DNA from: Lepturacanthus savala
Lineage: Eukaryota > Chordata > Actinopteri > Scombriformes > Trichiuridae
Length of the DNA stretch: 64,000 nt
Direction of reading: 5' to 3'
NCBI GenBank assembly: GCA_030544235.1
Contig: CM060461.1
Location: 8,770,449-8,834,448 of the forward strand
How positions within the stretch are numbered: position 1 is the first letter of the stretch; the number at the start of each line of letters is the position of its first letter. The notes under the pieces were generated by a model. That model was not told the DNA's origin and ran no database searches. It saw only the letters and a list, made by a program, of their open reading frames with translations. A program made the translations under genes and the position numbers. This document shows positions 1 through 39,588 of this stretch, one piece after another.

Positions 1-2897
1 TCAAAACCTAAAATATAGAATTGTATTTTAGATTTTATTATTTTCTCTGCAGTCCTTGATTTAAAAGAACTGAGACTTACAGCAGCATCTCCTATCGCAA
101 CACGTTATCAATCCACTCATGTCAAATAGCGAAAGAAAATATATACAAAACAGCTTGGGTATAATGTAATTAATGTCAAATAGTTATTTTAATTTGCAAA
201 ATCAGCAGAAAAAAATGTAAAAATTTGTCATTTTTTTTTCTTGTGTTTTTCTGTTGTGTAAAAAAAAAAAAAAGAGGGTAAAAGGGCAGATAAAAGATTA
301 AAGATCTGCTTATGGAACCCAGGTATCCTGTGCATACTCTACACATTAACACACACAGTGGTAGGAGACACATATACACATATGTGTTGTGATTCTCACT
401 GTCTCTGACTCACTCACTCTCAAGCTCACACATTCCCTCACTGCACCATCGCTCCATTGTGGTACGGCTCTGCGAGGGCCGGGGCATTAGGAGCTGCGTG
501 ACTGAGCTTTTATCAGATATTAAGGCAGTTCAAATGGATGATCCCAGTACTTCGCCGTGACCAACAGACAAAAAGCCCTCTCTTTTTTGTTCGGCCCGCT
601 CTTCTCCTCTCGCTCTTCCTCCCTTATCCGTCTCTGAAAGCACAGCTGCAGTCATTTGTTACACCAGAGTAGGAAAGAAAAAAACATTTTTCCCAGGATC
701 CCCTGCAGGGCCACATCCTACAGCCTTTTTTTCGGGCTCTCCTAGAGGAACAGGAAGTCTTGTGAAGTCGTCGCATCATGTACATACATGTAGTCTGTTT
801 TTGTTCTTTGATAATAGGTTCGGAACACAGAAAGGGAAAGAAGCGGTCTCAGGCGGCTGGTTTGTGTATCCATGTGTGCAAGACAAACACAAATAAAAAA
901 ACATTGCTATGTAAAACTGCTGCTGAAAACTGCTGCTGAAAACTTGAATCTTTTCTACTCGATCCGTGTCTGCTCCTAATATCGAAGCACACCGGTCCGC
1001 ATGTACACGATCAAGACACACACCCATACTGTAAACGTTTCTGCCCAATGCCCAAGTGCACGAGAGATAACGAAACTATATGACAGAGCGCAGGACTCTT
1101 TGAGCTCATCTCGGCTTATCTTTCCAATTAATATCTGCCTGTGTGCCGAAGAGCAGGCTGCTGTGAAGCTAATCATCCGGATTACTGCCGCCTGCCGCCC
1201 CGCCACTCCTGCTGCATGCTGGGAGCCCAATTCCCTTCGAGGGCTGCGATCTGTCACCCATGCCTCTCCACGTACGACCCCCCCCCTCCAAAAAAAAAAA
1301 ATCTCCTGTCATTGTTCAATAGGAAAGCACCCTGGGCTCTAATGACAGCTGCCTGGCACCCACCTCTTTCTGCCTCTCTCTCATCTGTCACCTTGCTCTT
1401 CAGCAGTTGGACTCCCTCCCTTCTTTCAAACCCCTTTTTTAAACACCCTACTGCATCGCCATGTGCACACACTCCTCAGAAACACACACACACCTCCATC
1501 CCTCCCCCTCCTCTCAGTCATTTGGAGACGAAGGGAGATGTCTCATTTACAACCAAGGTGGAAACGCACCCTCGCCGTCACCTCCTCCTCCTCTTCCGTC
1601 ACGGTGTGAACACTAATGAAGAAGAGATGAGTCCTCTCCTGCGCCCCCATTTATCTCAGCAGCCAAGGGACAATCACACTCATCCCTGCCTCTCTCTGCT
1701 TCTCTGTTTCACTCTCCTGTCTCACACCCATCAGCTGTCCCAGTTTCCTCTAATGTGATGCAATGCTTTAATGGAAACATGGTCATAACTTAATTAGAGG
1801 ATGCGGTGATTAATTTTTGGAAAGGTGTTTTGAGTTTGGTCACAAGCTTTATAGCTTGTTCTGCAGCATCCTTGAACCGTGTCCTACAGGTATTATTAGC
1901 ATGAAATGACTTCAGAAATTCAGAAACGGTCAGATATTTTTATTCTTTCTCTCCTTTTTTTCTAATCACGGCTTATGATTAGTATTTTAGTATTTTATTG
2001 TTTCCATCTCCTGTATAATGTATACTATAATACTGTATAATGGATATGTTTCCTTTTTTTGTGATTCCTTTTGTTTTTCTCTTCGATTTAAGAATATTTG
2101 GGGCTGTCAATAAGCATTGTTTCACACAACGGCACCTTGGTGATAATTTATACTTCATCCTTAGCTTGTCTAAACATAGCATCAGAACAAAAACATTGCT
2201 TACCTAAGTTTGTGTGTTGGATGATATGATGTACTGTTGTAACAAGCACATGTAGTTCTTCACCTCCCACTTCACCGTATTGAGGTACAACAATAAAAAA
2301 GCTAAGAAAATATTCAAATCTATCTTTAGACCAACTTATAATTGAGGTTAAATCCTACATTAAACTACTGCTCAGGAAATCCTGTGGTGGCAACACTTTT
2401 ATATTAACCATCATTAATCAATGAAAGGTTGATGGTTAATAAAACTTTCCTTAATTATTTGAGTATTACAGTGTTTAAGTTTTAAAAATATCAAATTCCA
2501 ACCTGTCATTTTCCACTCTAATTTAAGTAGAATTAAGTATCATCTTAAATAATAAATAATAAAAATAAATAATTTTTATAGATGCTTTATCAAATTATTA
2601 TTAAACATTAAACAAGGTATCAGAGCCATCAGTTGCACCTTTATAATAGCCATCAATTATTAAGAAGAAAAAATACTTTAAAAATAAGTCACTTTAAATA
2701 ATTGATCCATTAATTGATTAAAAGTAAATTTACCATTTATTATTGACAGTTATTATAAAGTGTTACCAGTGTTTTATGGCTTTTTAAGCAGGTGGAAAAC
2801 CCAAAGGTTTTTTCTGAAACACATGCCTGAATCGTAGAGCTGTGAAGTGAATTGTTCTCATATACCTGCTCTTTCCGTCTTTTCTTTTCCCTTACAG
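1..2897 (+). other. ptprf: ptprf intron upstream of the transmembrane exon
   Basis: No fibronectin- or immunoglobulin-like exon is recognised. The first 1.8 kb is pyrimidine-rich with short CA runs; 2400-2790 is AT-rich. Open frames at 1001-1758 are low-complexity Pro/Ser/His-rich and do not look coding. Confidence 0.6.
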
Positions 2898-30491
<27,594 letters not shown>

Positions 30492-31175
30492 CCACTCCCA
30501 CTGAGCAGCCTCCCTGGTCAAACCTCTCAGGAGTGTGCCAAGTGTCCCATCTCAGCCACCATCCACTCACTTGACCCCCTAAAAACCCGACCCCCCCGCA
30601 GCTACCGGAGGGGAGGAGAAAAAGGGACGCGCTTACAAAAGCCCGGCGACGGGTTCAACCAATCACAGAGATCCACACGCTGACTTAACCAACCACATGA
30701 GATTTTTGCTTTAAAGATAATAACACAAACATTACAATGACTCTGACAAATATGACAACTCTTGTACAGACGCGACAGGGCAGACCGGCAGCTCGCCTCT
30801 CTGCTCTGTCCAAGCCAAACCTCCCTGATTGTCAAAGGCTACTGGTAGCACTAAGAGAGCATTCTCTCTGTTTTTTTTTGTTTTTTTTTTATTTTATTGT
30901 CAATATAATGACTCATTATGTCAAATGTTATTATGTTTAGTATACCTTTTTTTGTTTTTAATAATCATTTTAACATCAGAAATTTTTTTCTGTCTTAAAA
31001 CTGTCCGGCCTCGGGCATGTATTATTTTTCATAATCGGTACTTTTTATTTCTTTGTTTTTATTTTACTCTAGCACAAGGGACATGTATTTTTAACACGTT
31101 CCTAGATACTAATACAGGAGGACCACTGTTCTCTGAGCTGCTGTCCGATTTCTTTCTTTGTTTTATTCGTATATA

Positions 31176-31186
<11 letters not shown>

Positions 31187-31221
<35 letters not shown>
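31187..31221. repeat. (TA)n microsatellite in ptprf 3' UTR
   Basis: A TG run passes into about 16 TA units within the untranslated region of the mRNA. Confidence 0.93.
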
Positions 31222-31225
<4 letters not shown>

Positions 31226-32452
31226 TATTCATATATTCATATGATGTGTCATAAACATTTGATCTGACTCAGTTCAACACAACAAAAATTGCCTTTCACT
31301 TGCCATGTCCTATGAAAAAACAAATCTTAACTGATTTCAAAGCACACAATTGCTAAAGTCGGCCTTCTGTAACGGTGGTAGCTTGTTAAAAAAAACAAGA
31401 AGTGAATTAGCCAACGAGACAAAAATCAGACGTGTACAGGAATGGAAAGCACACGATTTCTATGTTTTTTTTGTTGTTTTTTTTGTTCGTTTGTTTGTTT
31501 TTCATCAGAAGCCTATAGCATTGAGGCCTTCATACTCCACAGCGGAGAACTTAACCTGAGGAAAAACAGACTTTTATACCCAAAGGGTAGTCGGCAGAAA
31601 GGAGAAAAAAAAAAAACCTGATCTCTGAATATAGTTGCTCTTCAAGTCCCTCCCCTCTCCTCGCTGCCCGTTAGCCTGGAGGGTTCGCTGGAGTTGAACC
31701 AAACAGATGGAAAGGAGCGGACGAGGTTCATACGGGCCGAGGAGTGGAGCCATCAACGCTGGCACCTGTACAGAATCAACCATTCCTACCAGAGGGGAAA
31801 GAGACTCAGCCCTTTGGACTGAAACCTGATATTATTTTATACAGAAATAGAACTATAAATATATATATAATTATGATTGATTATATATATGTACAATTAC
31901 ACATAGATATATACACAGCTTCAAAAGTATATTGTTAAAAAGGATTAATTCTGCTGATCTACCAACCCTAGAGACACTGCAGAGAGCCTGCTGTCCTAGA
32001 GTGTGTATTAATGGAAACACCGTTGTATCTACTGTACTACCATAGTAACTTCAACAGCTGGTTGTCTGTCTGAATGAGGAAAAAAACAGCACCCCACCCC
32101 CCCACCACCACCACCCCACCCATCGGAACGGACGGCTCCTCGCTCAGCGCCGGCCTTCACCACCACTCAATCACACACCTTCTCCCACACGAGCCGCAGC
32201 AAAGGGGAGCTTCCCGAGGCCTAAAAGCTGTGGTGGCGGTAGCTGTGGCGGTGGGAGGGAGGGAAAGAGGGAGGGAGGGCGAGGGGGGGACTTGAAAACG
32301 CTGGCGAAAAACAAAAATGTTCATTTTTACCTTGTGAATGCTTAGTGCTGTAGGGGTTCGATCTGTTGTACACACAGTCTGTTTTCTATTTGTTGATAAA
32401 GAACTGGAATTTAAAAAGAAACTGTTGATGAAAAAGAAAAAACATTGATGTT

Positions 32453-32458
32453 AATAAA
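32453..32458 (+). terminator. ptprf: Polyadenylation signal of ptprf
   Basis: AATAAA, followed within about 50 bases by a T- and GT-rich stretch (around 32495-32520) suited to a downstream element. Confidence 0.75.
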
Positions 32459-32475
32459 GTTAAATAATTGGGTTT

Positions 32476-34258
32476 TTGTACAAATCTTTGCTCATTATGT
32501 GTTTCTTGATTCTGTTGTTTGAGAATTAGATCTGCTGTGGCTTATTTTATTTCTTTTTGATGAGAATTTTGATAAAACAGTCGTCTGGCCAAAACCTCTC
32601 TGGTTTTACTAATTTATTATTACTTCTCTGATGAAGTCTGAAAGCTTTATGTTCCAACAATTCAACTTGATGTCCAGATACTTCAAAGTGTACTTTTATT
32701 AGTCATGTATTTTATTTTTTTATTAATCCTGTCTTTAAAAGGTACAAACTAACAACATTCTAGGAGCCTTCAATGAACAAACTATTTCATCTCCTAAATT
32801 TAGAACATTTTTGACAGTGGTCTGATTACTAGCTTTTATTTTGAGCTTCCAACTGCATCTCACGTTCTTCAAAAGATATACTTAACTTCATTAACAACCA
32901 AGGTTATATCACACAAGATCTCTGTATTTGTGCCTTTGTCTGTTCTCTTCTCCCTGGTTTGAAGTGGTTAGAAAAAAGGGATGAGGTTACAGAATTTAAT
33001 AATACAAGGATCAAAGGCAGTGATTTGATGTGAAAACATTACCTGTTTAATATGTACTCTATTTACCTTCTGCTATTCCATTTGAGTCTGGATTTTTTTT
33101 CTGCAAAAGTGAAGTTTTTTTTAGTCTCAAAAAGACCTATATGATTTATCCCATCACCCAATTTGGAGTAAATTACATGTTATCAGTTATATTTCCTGTA
33201 GAGAAGTTTGTGCTACAGAAAGTGCTGCATAGTAAAAAAAAAAACAGCGTCCACATCTTAACACATACACACCTACCGACAGTAGCATATTTCACAACCT
33301 TTATGGCCCACATCTACAATTACAGGTTAGAGTTGAGAACCTTAATGGACATAGGCCGGAATGAATGTTTACAGCAGTTCAGTCTGAATCTTCTCCCACA
33401 AAGTAAAAGCTGGATCTGAGTGGAGAATATCACACTGTCCCTAATTATATAGAGAGTAATGAGTTTCATGTTAAAGTGAGAAGGAGAAAATGTGCGGTAT
33501 TTCACAGAAGTAATTTCACTATTTGTGTTTTCCATTGTGCTCCTGTCACAGGATTGTCTTGGAAAAAGATTGGATTTCACTCACAGACACTTCAGGCTTA
33601 TTAAGGCTCATTAACTTTGGTCAGACTTTCACATCTCATGGTCCGATCAGAATCTTAACACTTGAATCTGACGACTGTGAAGTTTGTTTGCACTTGTTGC
33701 CATGGTGATACCACTGTCAGTCAAATCAAATCAAACCAAATCTACATAGTCCACCTTTGAATTTCTATACGTGTGAGCTTTGGATATTTAGATCTGTTAG
33801 AGAGTCAAGTTTCCAGGTGCTTTTTGTTATTAATTTATTAAAAAAATATATTTAAAGGCTAATTACTTTAATGTTGGTGTAGATTTATGTATTTGGGAAT
33901 CCAGCAATATAATAATTTTCCATTGATTTGATTGAGCTCTTACAAGCTGAAACGCTCTGCAGAAATTTCCACCTCAGATTGTCCGATGATAATACTCTTG
34001 TTTATATGACTTTTTTAATTTCATTTCTTTTTTTCTTTTTTTTACAAGAAGCGATGTTCTGCAACATGAACTTCTAGTTGAAGCATTTTCCAAAATCATT
34101 TTGTTTTGGATCTGAACCAACTGACATCTGTTGTTCTATCAACAGTAACTAGGTGCATTTTTTTGTCTCAGCATTACCTCCATCTTCCCTCATGATTTCC
34201 ATTAATAGCTCTTTTATCTCAGGAACAGCATAACAAACAGCAACGTTTGTTAAACACC
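32476..34258. other. Intergenic region between ptprf and the larp6-like gene
   Basis: AT-rich, 1.8 kb, without coding signal. It must hold the larp6-like promoter, but no clear core motif is seen. Confidence 0.6.
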
Positions 34259-34275
34259 ATGAATTTTCAAACCGG
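34259..34275 (+). CDS. larp6: larp6-like first coding exon (17 nt)
   Basis: It encodes only M-N-F-Q-T and two bases of a glycine codon, then donor GTAAGG. The phase fits the 34361 acceptor exactly (GG plus A). It is supported by phase, start context and donor rather than homology, so an alternative upstream first exon remains possible. Confidence 0.55.
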
Positions 34276-35556
34276 GTAAGGAGATATGAGAACAAATGAT
34301 GCATATAAAGTACACTGCAGATTGTAGATTATATCATGATACTGAGTCTTGTTCTTGTAGAGATGCACAACCTACTCCAGATGGAGAAGGATGTGTTGGT
34401 GAGTTATTCTGCATGAAGATTAAAGCCCAGTTGGAGGATTTGTTCACTGACAGCCACCTGGCAGAGGACGGATTCCTGCTGAAACATTTGCAGAAGAACA
34501 AAAAGGGCTACGTCAGTCTCAAGCTGATCACGTGTTTGAAACAGGTAATGTCAACAAAAAGGAAATCTTGCTTTGCTTTCAGCCAGATTTGACTGTTCTT
34601 TCTATAGCGTCCAGTGAAACGCTAACATGTGCAAACAAAGCTGAGGTTGCCACTGTTTGTCCCAGATAAAGGCCCTGACCACCAACTGGCACATGACTCT
34701 GGCAGCAGCGGAGCGCTCGGAACTTCTGGAAGTGAACGACGAACGCACCAAAGTGAGGCGGCTGGAGCCGCTTCCCAAATGGCTGCTGTGTTCACCCACC
34801 ACCAAGTTCCTCCTTGTGTGGAACTTTTCTGAGAATCAGAGCCTGGAGCAGCCTTCGCTCTCAGAGAGGATCCTCCAGAAGTTCAGCGTTCATGGCGGCG
34901 TCACTTCGGTTGGGATACTGCATCCTGGCAAGGAGCTGCCGAAGGAGCTGCAGTGCTACGCCAAGCGGCACAAAGAGCTGGGCCAACGTCTGTGTGCGGT
35001 CGTGAAGTTCGACAGATTGGAGGCGGTTCGTAAAGTCCTCGGTGTCCTGAAAGCTGAAGAGGAGTCTGAAGGTGAAGGTATGTGTGTGGAAACTCTGGGA
35101 TTCCAATCGACGCACCATATCGCCAAGGACGAACCAAGAGAGGAAAAGAACCAACCAGAGGAGACGCCTTCCCAGGACATTTGTCAGGATTCAGTCCAGG
35201 AAGAAACGTCTTCGTCTGTAAAAGTTCACCACAAGACTCCCGACACGTCTCAGCCCCAAAAGGCTTCAGACAACTCGGTGCAAAGACCTTTTGACCAGAT
35301 CCCCAGCGGCTGTGAGGGTTTGAATCAGAGGTACGGTACGATGAGCTGGTGCTCTGGAGACGGTGATAAAGAGAGTTCTCTGAGCCCCTGGGTGCTGAGG
35401 CGCAAATTAAACGCCAACGTGACGAGGCACCTAAACGTATCCTCATCGCTACAAAGAGTGCTGCGTCAGCCCCTCGGCCCCAAACACACTAAAGGCTTCT
35501 CATGGCGTCAGAGGGAGAGAGAAGCTGCTGCAGCAGGAACACATCAAACCACCTGA
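34259..35556 (+). CDS. larp6: LARP6-type La-related protein, three exons, complete
   Basis: This gene encodes a short LARP6-family RNA-binding protein; LARP6 proteins bind collagen and other mRNAs in cytoplasm and nucleus. Exons 34259-34275, 34361-34544 and 34666-35556 join to 1092 nt, giving 363 residues. The start ATG has a good context (CACC before it), and the first intron is only 85 bp. A La motif covers about residues 20-105 (EDGFLLKH, GYVSLKLITCLK, then NDERTKVRR). An RRM covers about 114-196 (KFLLVWNF and LCAVVKFDRLEAVRKV). The C-terminal SUZ-C motif is VLRQPLGPKHTKGF at 332-345. LARP6 is normally near 490 residues, so N-terminal and linker parts are much reduced. Phe/Tyr-Tyr of the La pocket are replaced by Asp-Leu and a third aromatic by Leu. 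Which fish copy (a or b) it is cannot be told from sequence alone. Confidence 0.85.
34361..34544 (+). CDS. larp6: larp6-like exon 2: La motif, first part
   Basis: Acceptor GTTCTTGTAG, donor GTAATG. It encodes most of the La motif, including CMKIKAQLEDLFTDSHLAED and GFLLKH. The exon boundary matches the position of human LARP6 exon 2, which also ends in the S-F-K-K type strand. Confidence 0.85.
34666..35556 (+). CDS. larp6: larp6-like exon 3: La motif end, RRM, SUZ-C
   Basis: Acceptor TTTGTCCCAG. One long exon carries the rest of the protein, as in LARP6 genes. The region between RRM and C terminus (about residues 200-325) is low-complexity, Ser/Glu/Gln-rich and probably disordered. The stop is TGA. 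Confidence 0.88.
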   Translation: MKALTTNWHMTLAAAERSELLEVNDERTKVRRLEPLPKWLLCSPTTKFLLVWNFSENQSLEQPSLSERILQKFSVHGGVTSVGILHPGKELPKELQCYAKRHKELGQRLCAVVKFDRLEAVRKVLGVLKAEEESEGEGMCVETLGFQSTHHIAKDEPREEKNQPEETPSQDICQDSVQEETSSSVKVHHKTPDTSQPQKASDNSVQRPFDQIPSGCEGLNQRYGTMSWCSGDGDKESSLSPWVLRRKLNANVTRHLNVSSSLQRVLRQPLGPKHTKGFSWRQREREAAAAGTHQTT

Positions 35557-35636
35557 GTAATAGCACCTGATCTGAATAACTGATTTATACAGGAACAACT
35601 CACTCACCCTCTGATGAAGTCAATTATACGTTTTTT

Positions 35637-35642
35637 AATAAA
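35637..35642 (+). terminator. larp6: Polyadenylation signal of the larp6-like gene
   Basis: AATAAA lies about 80 bases after the stop codon, in an AT-rich stretch. It implies a very short 3' UTR. Confidence 0.65.
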
Positions 35643-35877
35643 CAACAGAAGGTATTGAACTATGCCTATGGGTGAAATATTATTTATTCGGGGCTATGAT
35701 GGAGAATTTCTTCTAAGTACATCTATTCAAGTACTATACTTAAGTAAAAGTTTTAGGTACTTGTACTTAAGTATTTTCATGTGTCGATCATGATGCTTAT
35801 TAAACTATACATTATTCTACCACTCCACAACATTTCGGAGAGAAATACTGCATTACACTACATTTATTTGCCAGCTG

Positions 35878-35965
35878 TTTTTAATACAATAATAATATTA
35901 ATAATATATGTTTAATACAATAATAATATTAATAATATATATGTTTAATACAATAATAATATTCA
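35878..35965. repeat. AT-rich tandem repeat, about 31-33 bp unit
   Basis: Three consecutive units of TTTAATACAATAATAATATT followed by AATAATATA, the last one shortened. Confidence 0.85.
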
Positions 35966-36119
35966 TGAAATGTATATACTAATATTATATTATCTATATT
36001 CAATTACATTATTGATGTTTTCTTTTTTAAATTTGAACTTATAATTCAGTACTCAATTCAATTAACCCAGTTCATCCAAATATCTCAATGTCTCAATACC
36101 ACTATCTCCAATGCTCTCA

Positions 36120-36330
36120 CATAGTGTTCATTTTGTCAGATAATTTGCAATTTAGTTTTGTGTCAGATGCCCGTATTACTTTTAGTCATATTTTAGCTGT
36201 ATTCTATTTTTTTGTTTAGTCATATTTTAGTCGACAAATAGTCTAGTTTTAGTTAAGTAGTAGAAAGTAGTTTCATCTGGTTTTATACAATATGTTTTTT
36301 AGTCTTTACAAGCAGATTAATTTTAATTAA
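36120..36330. repeat. Nested TTTTAGTC-type teleost repeat
   Basis: Contains GTTCATTTTGTCAGATAATT, TAGTCATATTTTAGTCGACA and GTTTTAGT motifs typical of a dispersed fish DNA element. It lies inside the AAGTAC repeat. Confidence 0.5.
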
Positions 36331-38729
36331 AATTACTGTCAATCTAGTCTAACCAGCAGATCTCACAAGGTTTATGTCACGATTACCATGTTGAATATGA
36401 GCGACTCACATTTATTTAGTGATAGTCTAATGATATCATACTAAAACACAGTCTGCATAATGAGTACCTTTACTTTTGATAGTTTAAATACATTTTTCTC
36501 TGACTTCTGTACTTTTACTTGAAGTTACATTTTAAATCCATGATTTTTACTTGTTATTGAGTATTTTTGCCAATAATATCTCTACTTTTCCTCCAGTGAA
36601 GGATCCCAGTACTGTTACTGGGTGACATGTAGTTGTAAACCACTGACAGATGGGGGCAGCATTTAGCTGTGATCACAACTTATTACCACTCACTTTGTTC
36701 AACTTGTCATGCTGCAGTTGTGAAGGACGTAATTACACAGCAACACATGCAAATAGGCTACAACACATATTAGCCAGAGCTACAAATTGTTACGCAAGCT
36801 AAATAGTTGTGAAGAAACTCTGAATCAACACAGGACTTTTTCTTTCAAACACGAGCGGCCTCTGCAGCCGCCGAGACCTCAGCTGTTCTGGTCAAAATGG
36901 CAAATTGCAATGTATATTTGTTCTTGGGAAGGGATTTACCTACTTCTCTGAGACTGAGGTGATGTCTTTCAACAAGAAAAAAAACCCTCATTGTCCCACT
37001 GCGTCTTTTTCACAAAACGCCTGTTTAGATTTTGGTTCACTAAAAAGCAGTTTTCCACTCGATGAGATGACATTTGGCTGAAAGCTACTTATCCAATCAT
37101 CAAACCGCATCTTGTGCAAGACGAACGTAGTAGCAACATTTGTGCCTTATTTCCAGCCATTCTAATGACACCTCACTGGAATGGTGTGTTTATAGTGTTA
37201 CTGATTGAGGGCTTCCTTAAAATCTTGCCCAGACCTAAACAAAATGAGTTTCTTCACTCATCCACGCCCAGTGGAAAAAAAAATCCTATGTGCACGGGAT
37301 TCTATCATATTCAAATTGTAAACACACTTTGTTGTTTTTTGTTTCTTCTTGTATATGCTAAATGTCAGACTGTCCTCATGACTTATGTAATCTGTAATCT
37401 TAGCTGGTGAGTGAACCTTTGCACACAGATCAAGTATTTCACTTTTATTGTCTCAGACTTGATTTAGCAATTAACAGCTGTTGCGCTTTTTTTTTTTTTT
37501 TTTACTGCAGCTCAAGCTTTAAACATCTGTGAGCAATATGTATGGAGTAAAAATGTTCCTGCCTGGTGTCAGGAAATGTTTATGTGCTGATAGCTTCATT
37601 TCAAGGCTAAAAAAGCAAGATATCCCCCGCTAACTGGAAGTTATTATGTTTTTAAAACATGCGTTCCAATGTGAGACTAATAACTGAGAAATATCCAACA
37701 AGTTAGTTGTAATAATTCAAATGTTTTCTTAGTATTTTGGGGGGTCGGCCTGGATGTTTTGGCACCTGCTGACCATGACTAAAATATCCTCAGCTTGAAG
37801 AAAAGCAGGTATCTTCTTCTTGATTTGTGGCTCATTGTTACACAGTAAAAGAGAAGGATTATTTTTTAAATTTCAGATTTAAGATGAAATCTACATTTTC
37901 GGTCAAAGCGATAACACCCTTAGAATATCCGTCAGTGCACATTTTTGCTACAAGATGAAGCTTTGGGTAACCTTTGTTTTTTTCCTTTTTTTTCCTCTGA
38001 GTCAGCGAGGAATGAAGGAATTTGAAGTCCTCGAAAGTCAATCTCATCTCTGCCTCGCTACTTTGCAAAGCTTGATTTGTCTGTAATTTGGCTCGTGGAA
38101 ATGAGGATGACTCATGGTGTTAGAATGAGATATTTGTAAGCAAATAATGTGCTTCCTCTTGTGACAGATAGCATGGCTTGCACAGAAATCTGCCGCGTTT
38201 CACTATCTCTCTTGGCTCCGGATACAACTGAAACATCGCTCCTGTTTGGATCGACAATGTACCTGCAAATTTATTCGGCTGATTTTTTCGCTTCAAAACA
38301 GCACCTGTCAGGGTTTGTGTGTCTCTCCCTCCTCTCATGCATCAATTAACTCTTCTGCAAACCCGGTTGGCCTTTGTTTATATACGAAATGACCCCACAC
38401 ACCTGACGCATTTCCTCCCTGGATGGGGTATTTATTTAGATTGCCGTCTGGACCGCCCGATACCTTCCAAAAGCACGACCATCTGCTCCTCATTTGCTGC
38501 ACGAGGCTTTAGGGCTGGAGGAGACTTGAACGTGAGATTCTCAACAACAGCAACACCCCTGGCTTTATCCTCAGCCAACTATAGATTGAATCATCATGGT
38601 ATACCTCCGCTGCGATAATTTCACTTAACAGGGGTTAGCGTAGTCTATTTTAAACCATTTAAACCAATTGTGCACTTTCTTGATTCCTCCTAAAAGAGTG
38701 GAAAAGCGCTCACTTCAGCGAACGCCCTG

Positions 38730-39069
38730 ATCTGAAATGAGGCTATTACCGACCGCCGCTTAAGATGGCAGCCTCTCTTGCAGCAGAAGGTAAATGTAAG
38801 CCCTTGCTCAGGCCAAAGCATCCTTTAGTGCTCCTGGAGCTAGAGCCATGGAGATTATCATGTCAGGAGTAATCCGACTCGGCCCACAAGCACAACTATG
38901 GAGGAGGAGGAGCAACAGTTGGGGGGGGGGGAGGCAGGCAGAGGCATCAGAGAAGCTCTCTTGCTTCACTTACGGTAACCACCCTCTCCCTCCTCAACCT
39001 AACCCATCTTCTCAACCCGCAGAGTTCCCCTCCCTGGAGCTGAAGAGAAGACCTGCTGCTGGAGAGAGG
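38730..39069 (+). promoter_or_regulatory. artn: Candidate promoter and first exon region of artn
   Basis: A GC-richer stretch contains AAGATGGCAGCC at 38763-38774, close to the YY1 motif found at many vertebrate start sites. The segment ends in a donor (GAGAGAGG then GTAAGA) 111 bases before the next candidate acceptor. This is inference from composition and splice-like sites only. Confidence 0.25.
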
Positions 39070-39180
39070 GTAAGAAGATGTGCAACAGCTCACGTCCATG
39101 GACAGGGGGTTTCGTAACAGATGGAATAAAAGTTAAGACATCTGCAAGACACTAGCTCTCCTCTGCTCTGTTCGTTTCAG

Positions 39181-39588
39181 GTCCAGGTCTGTGCTCAGAG
39201 AGGAACCAAAAGTCCCGCGTGAAGAAGCACGACAGGAGCTGCCTCATGTGAACCAGATGCTTTTCTCCCCTTTTGAATGGATCGACCTGCATGCGATGAA
39301 GCGCACGCCTAAATTCAGAGGAATGCTGATCTTGATCTTTGCGACCTAAAGGAGCTCTTGGGAAGTCCTACTATGATCAAAGGATAAGCCGGGATCTGAA
39401 TCAAATCAGGACACCTCCCTGACTTGCAGACACAAGGAGTTGGAGATGATTTTCAGGGGAACAAGCAGGAGTCCTGCCCTCGCTCCTCGCCTGTGATGAT
39501 GATGATGGACTTACCCAGCCAGCACTTGCCTGTGGAGGTCAGCTGAAGACGACGCCACGCAGCTAAGTCTGGATTAGCCGGCCAAACG
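39181..39588 (+). other. artn: Candidate non-coding 5' exon of artn
   Basis: The stretch lies between a good acceptor (CTGTTCGTTTCAG) and a good donor (ACG then GTAAGG), contains several short upstream ATGs and no long frame, and is followed by a 5.6-kb intron to the 45145 acceptor. GDNF-family genes usually have such leader exons. No transcript evidence is available here. Confidence 0.35.

Larger units (their letters stand above)
30492..32475 (+). other. ptprf: ptprf 3' untranslated region
   Basis: About 2 kb of sequence without open reading frames runs from the stop to a polyadenylation signal. It holds a (TA)n run at about 31187-31221, several poly-T stretches, purine-rich GGGAGG runs near 32254-32290, and a terminal stretch (about 32340-32410) that I recall as resembling the end of mammalian PTPRF messages. 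The cleavage site is inferred. Confidence 0.75.
35700..36605. repeat. Composite teleost repeat rich in AAGTAC
   Basis: Starts with CAAGTACTATACTTAAGTA and GGTACTTGTACTTAAGTA and ends with the mirrored motifs CTTCTGTACTTTTACTTGAAG and GGATCCCAGTACTG. This is the pattern of an abundant fish inverted-repeat element. It has been split by a tandem repeat (35878-35965) and by a second repeat (36120-36330). Confidence 0.65.
35661..38729. other. Intergenic region between larp6-like and artn
   Basis: The first 950 bases are repeat-derived (35700-36605). The stretch 36610-38700 is unique-looking AT-rich sequence without a recognised gene. Confidence 0.6.

Noticed and set aside
1001..1758. Overlapping plus-strand open frames rich in Pro, Ser and His
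   Set aside because: Low-complexity pyrimidine and CA-rich intron sequence; no domain, and no match to LAR ectodomain exons.
34901..35446. 181-codon minus-strand frame
   Set aside because: Shadow of the larp6-like exon on the other strand.
38848..39117. 90-codon frame near the artn leader region
   Set aside because: Runs through a candidate donor and has Gly/Pro/Arg low complexity without family resemblance; better explained as leader sequence.
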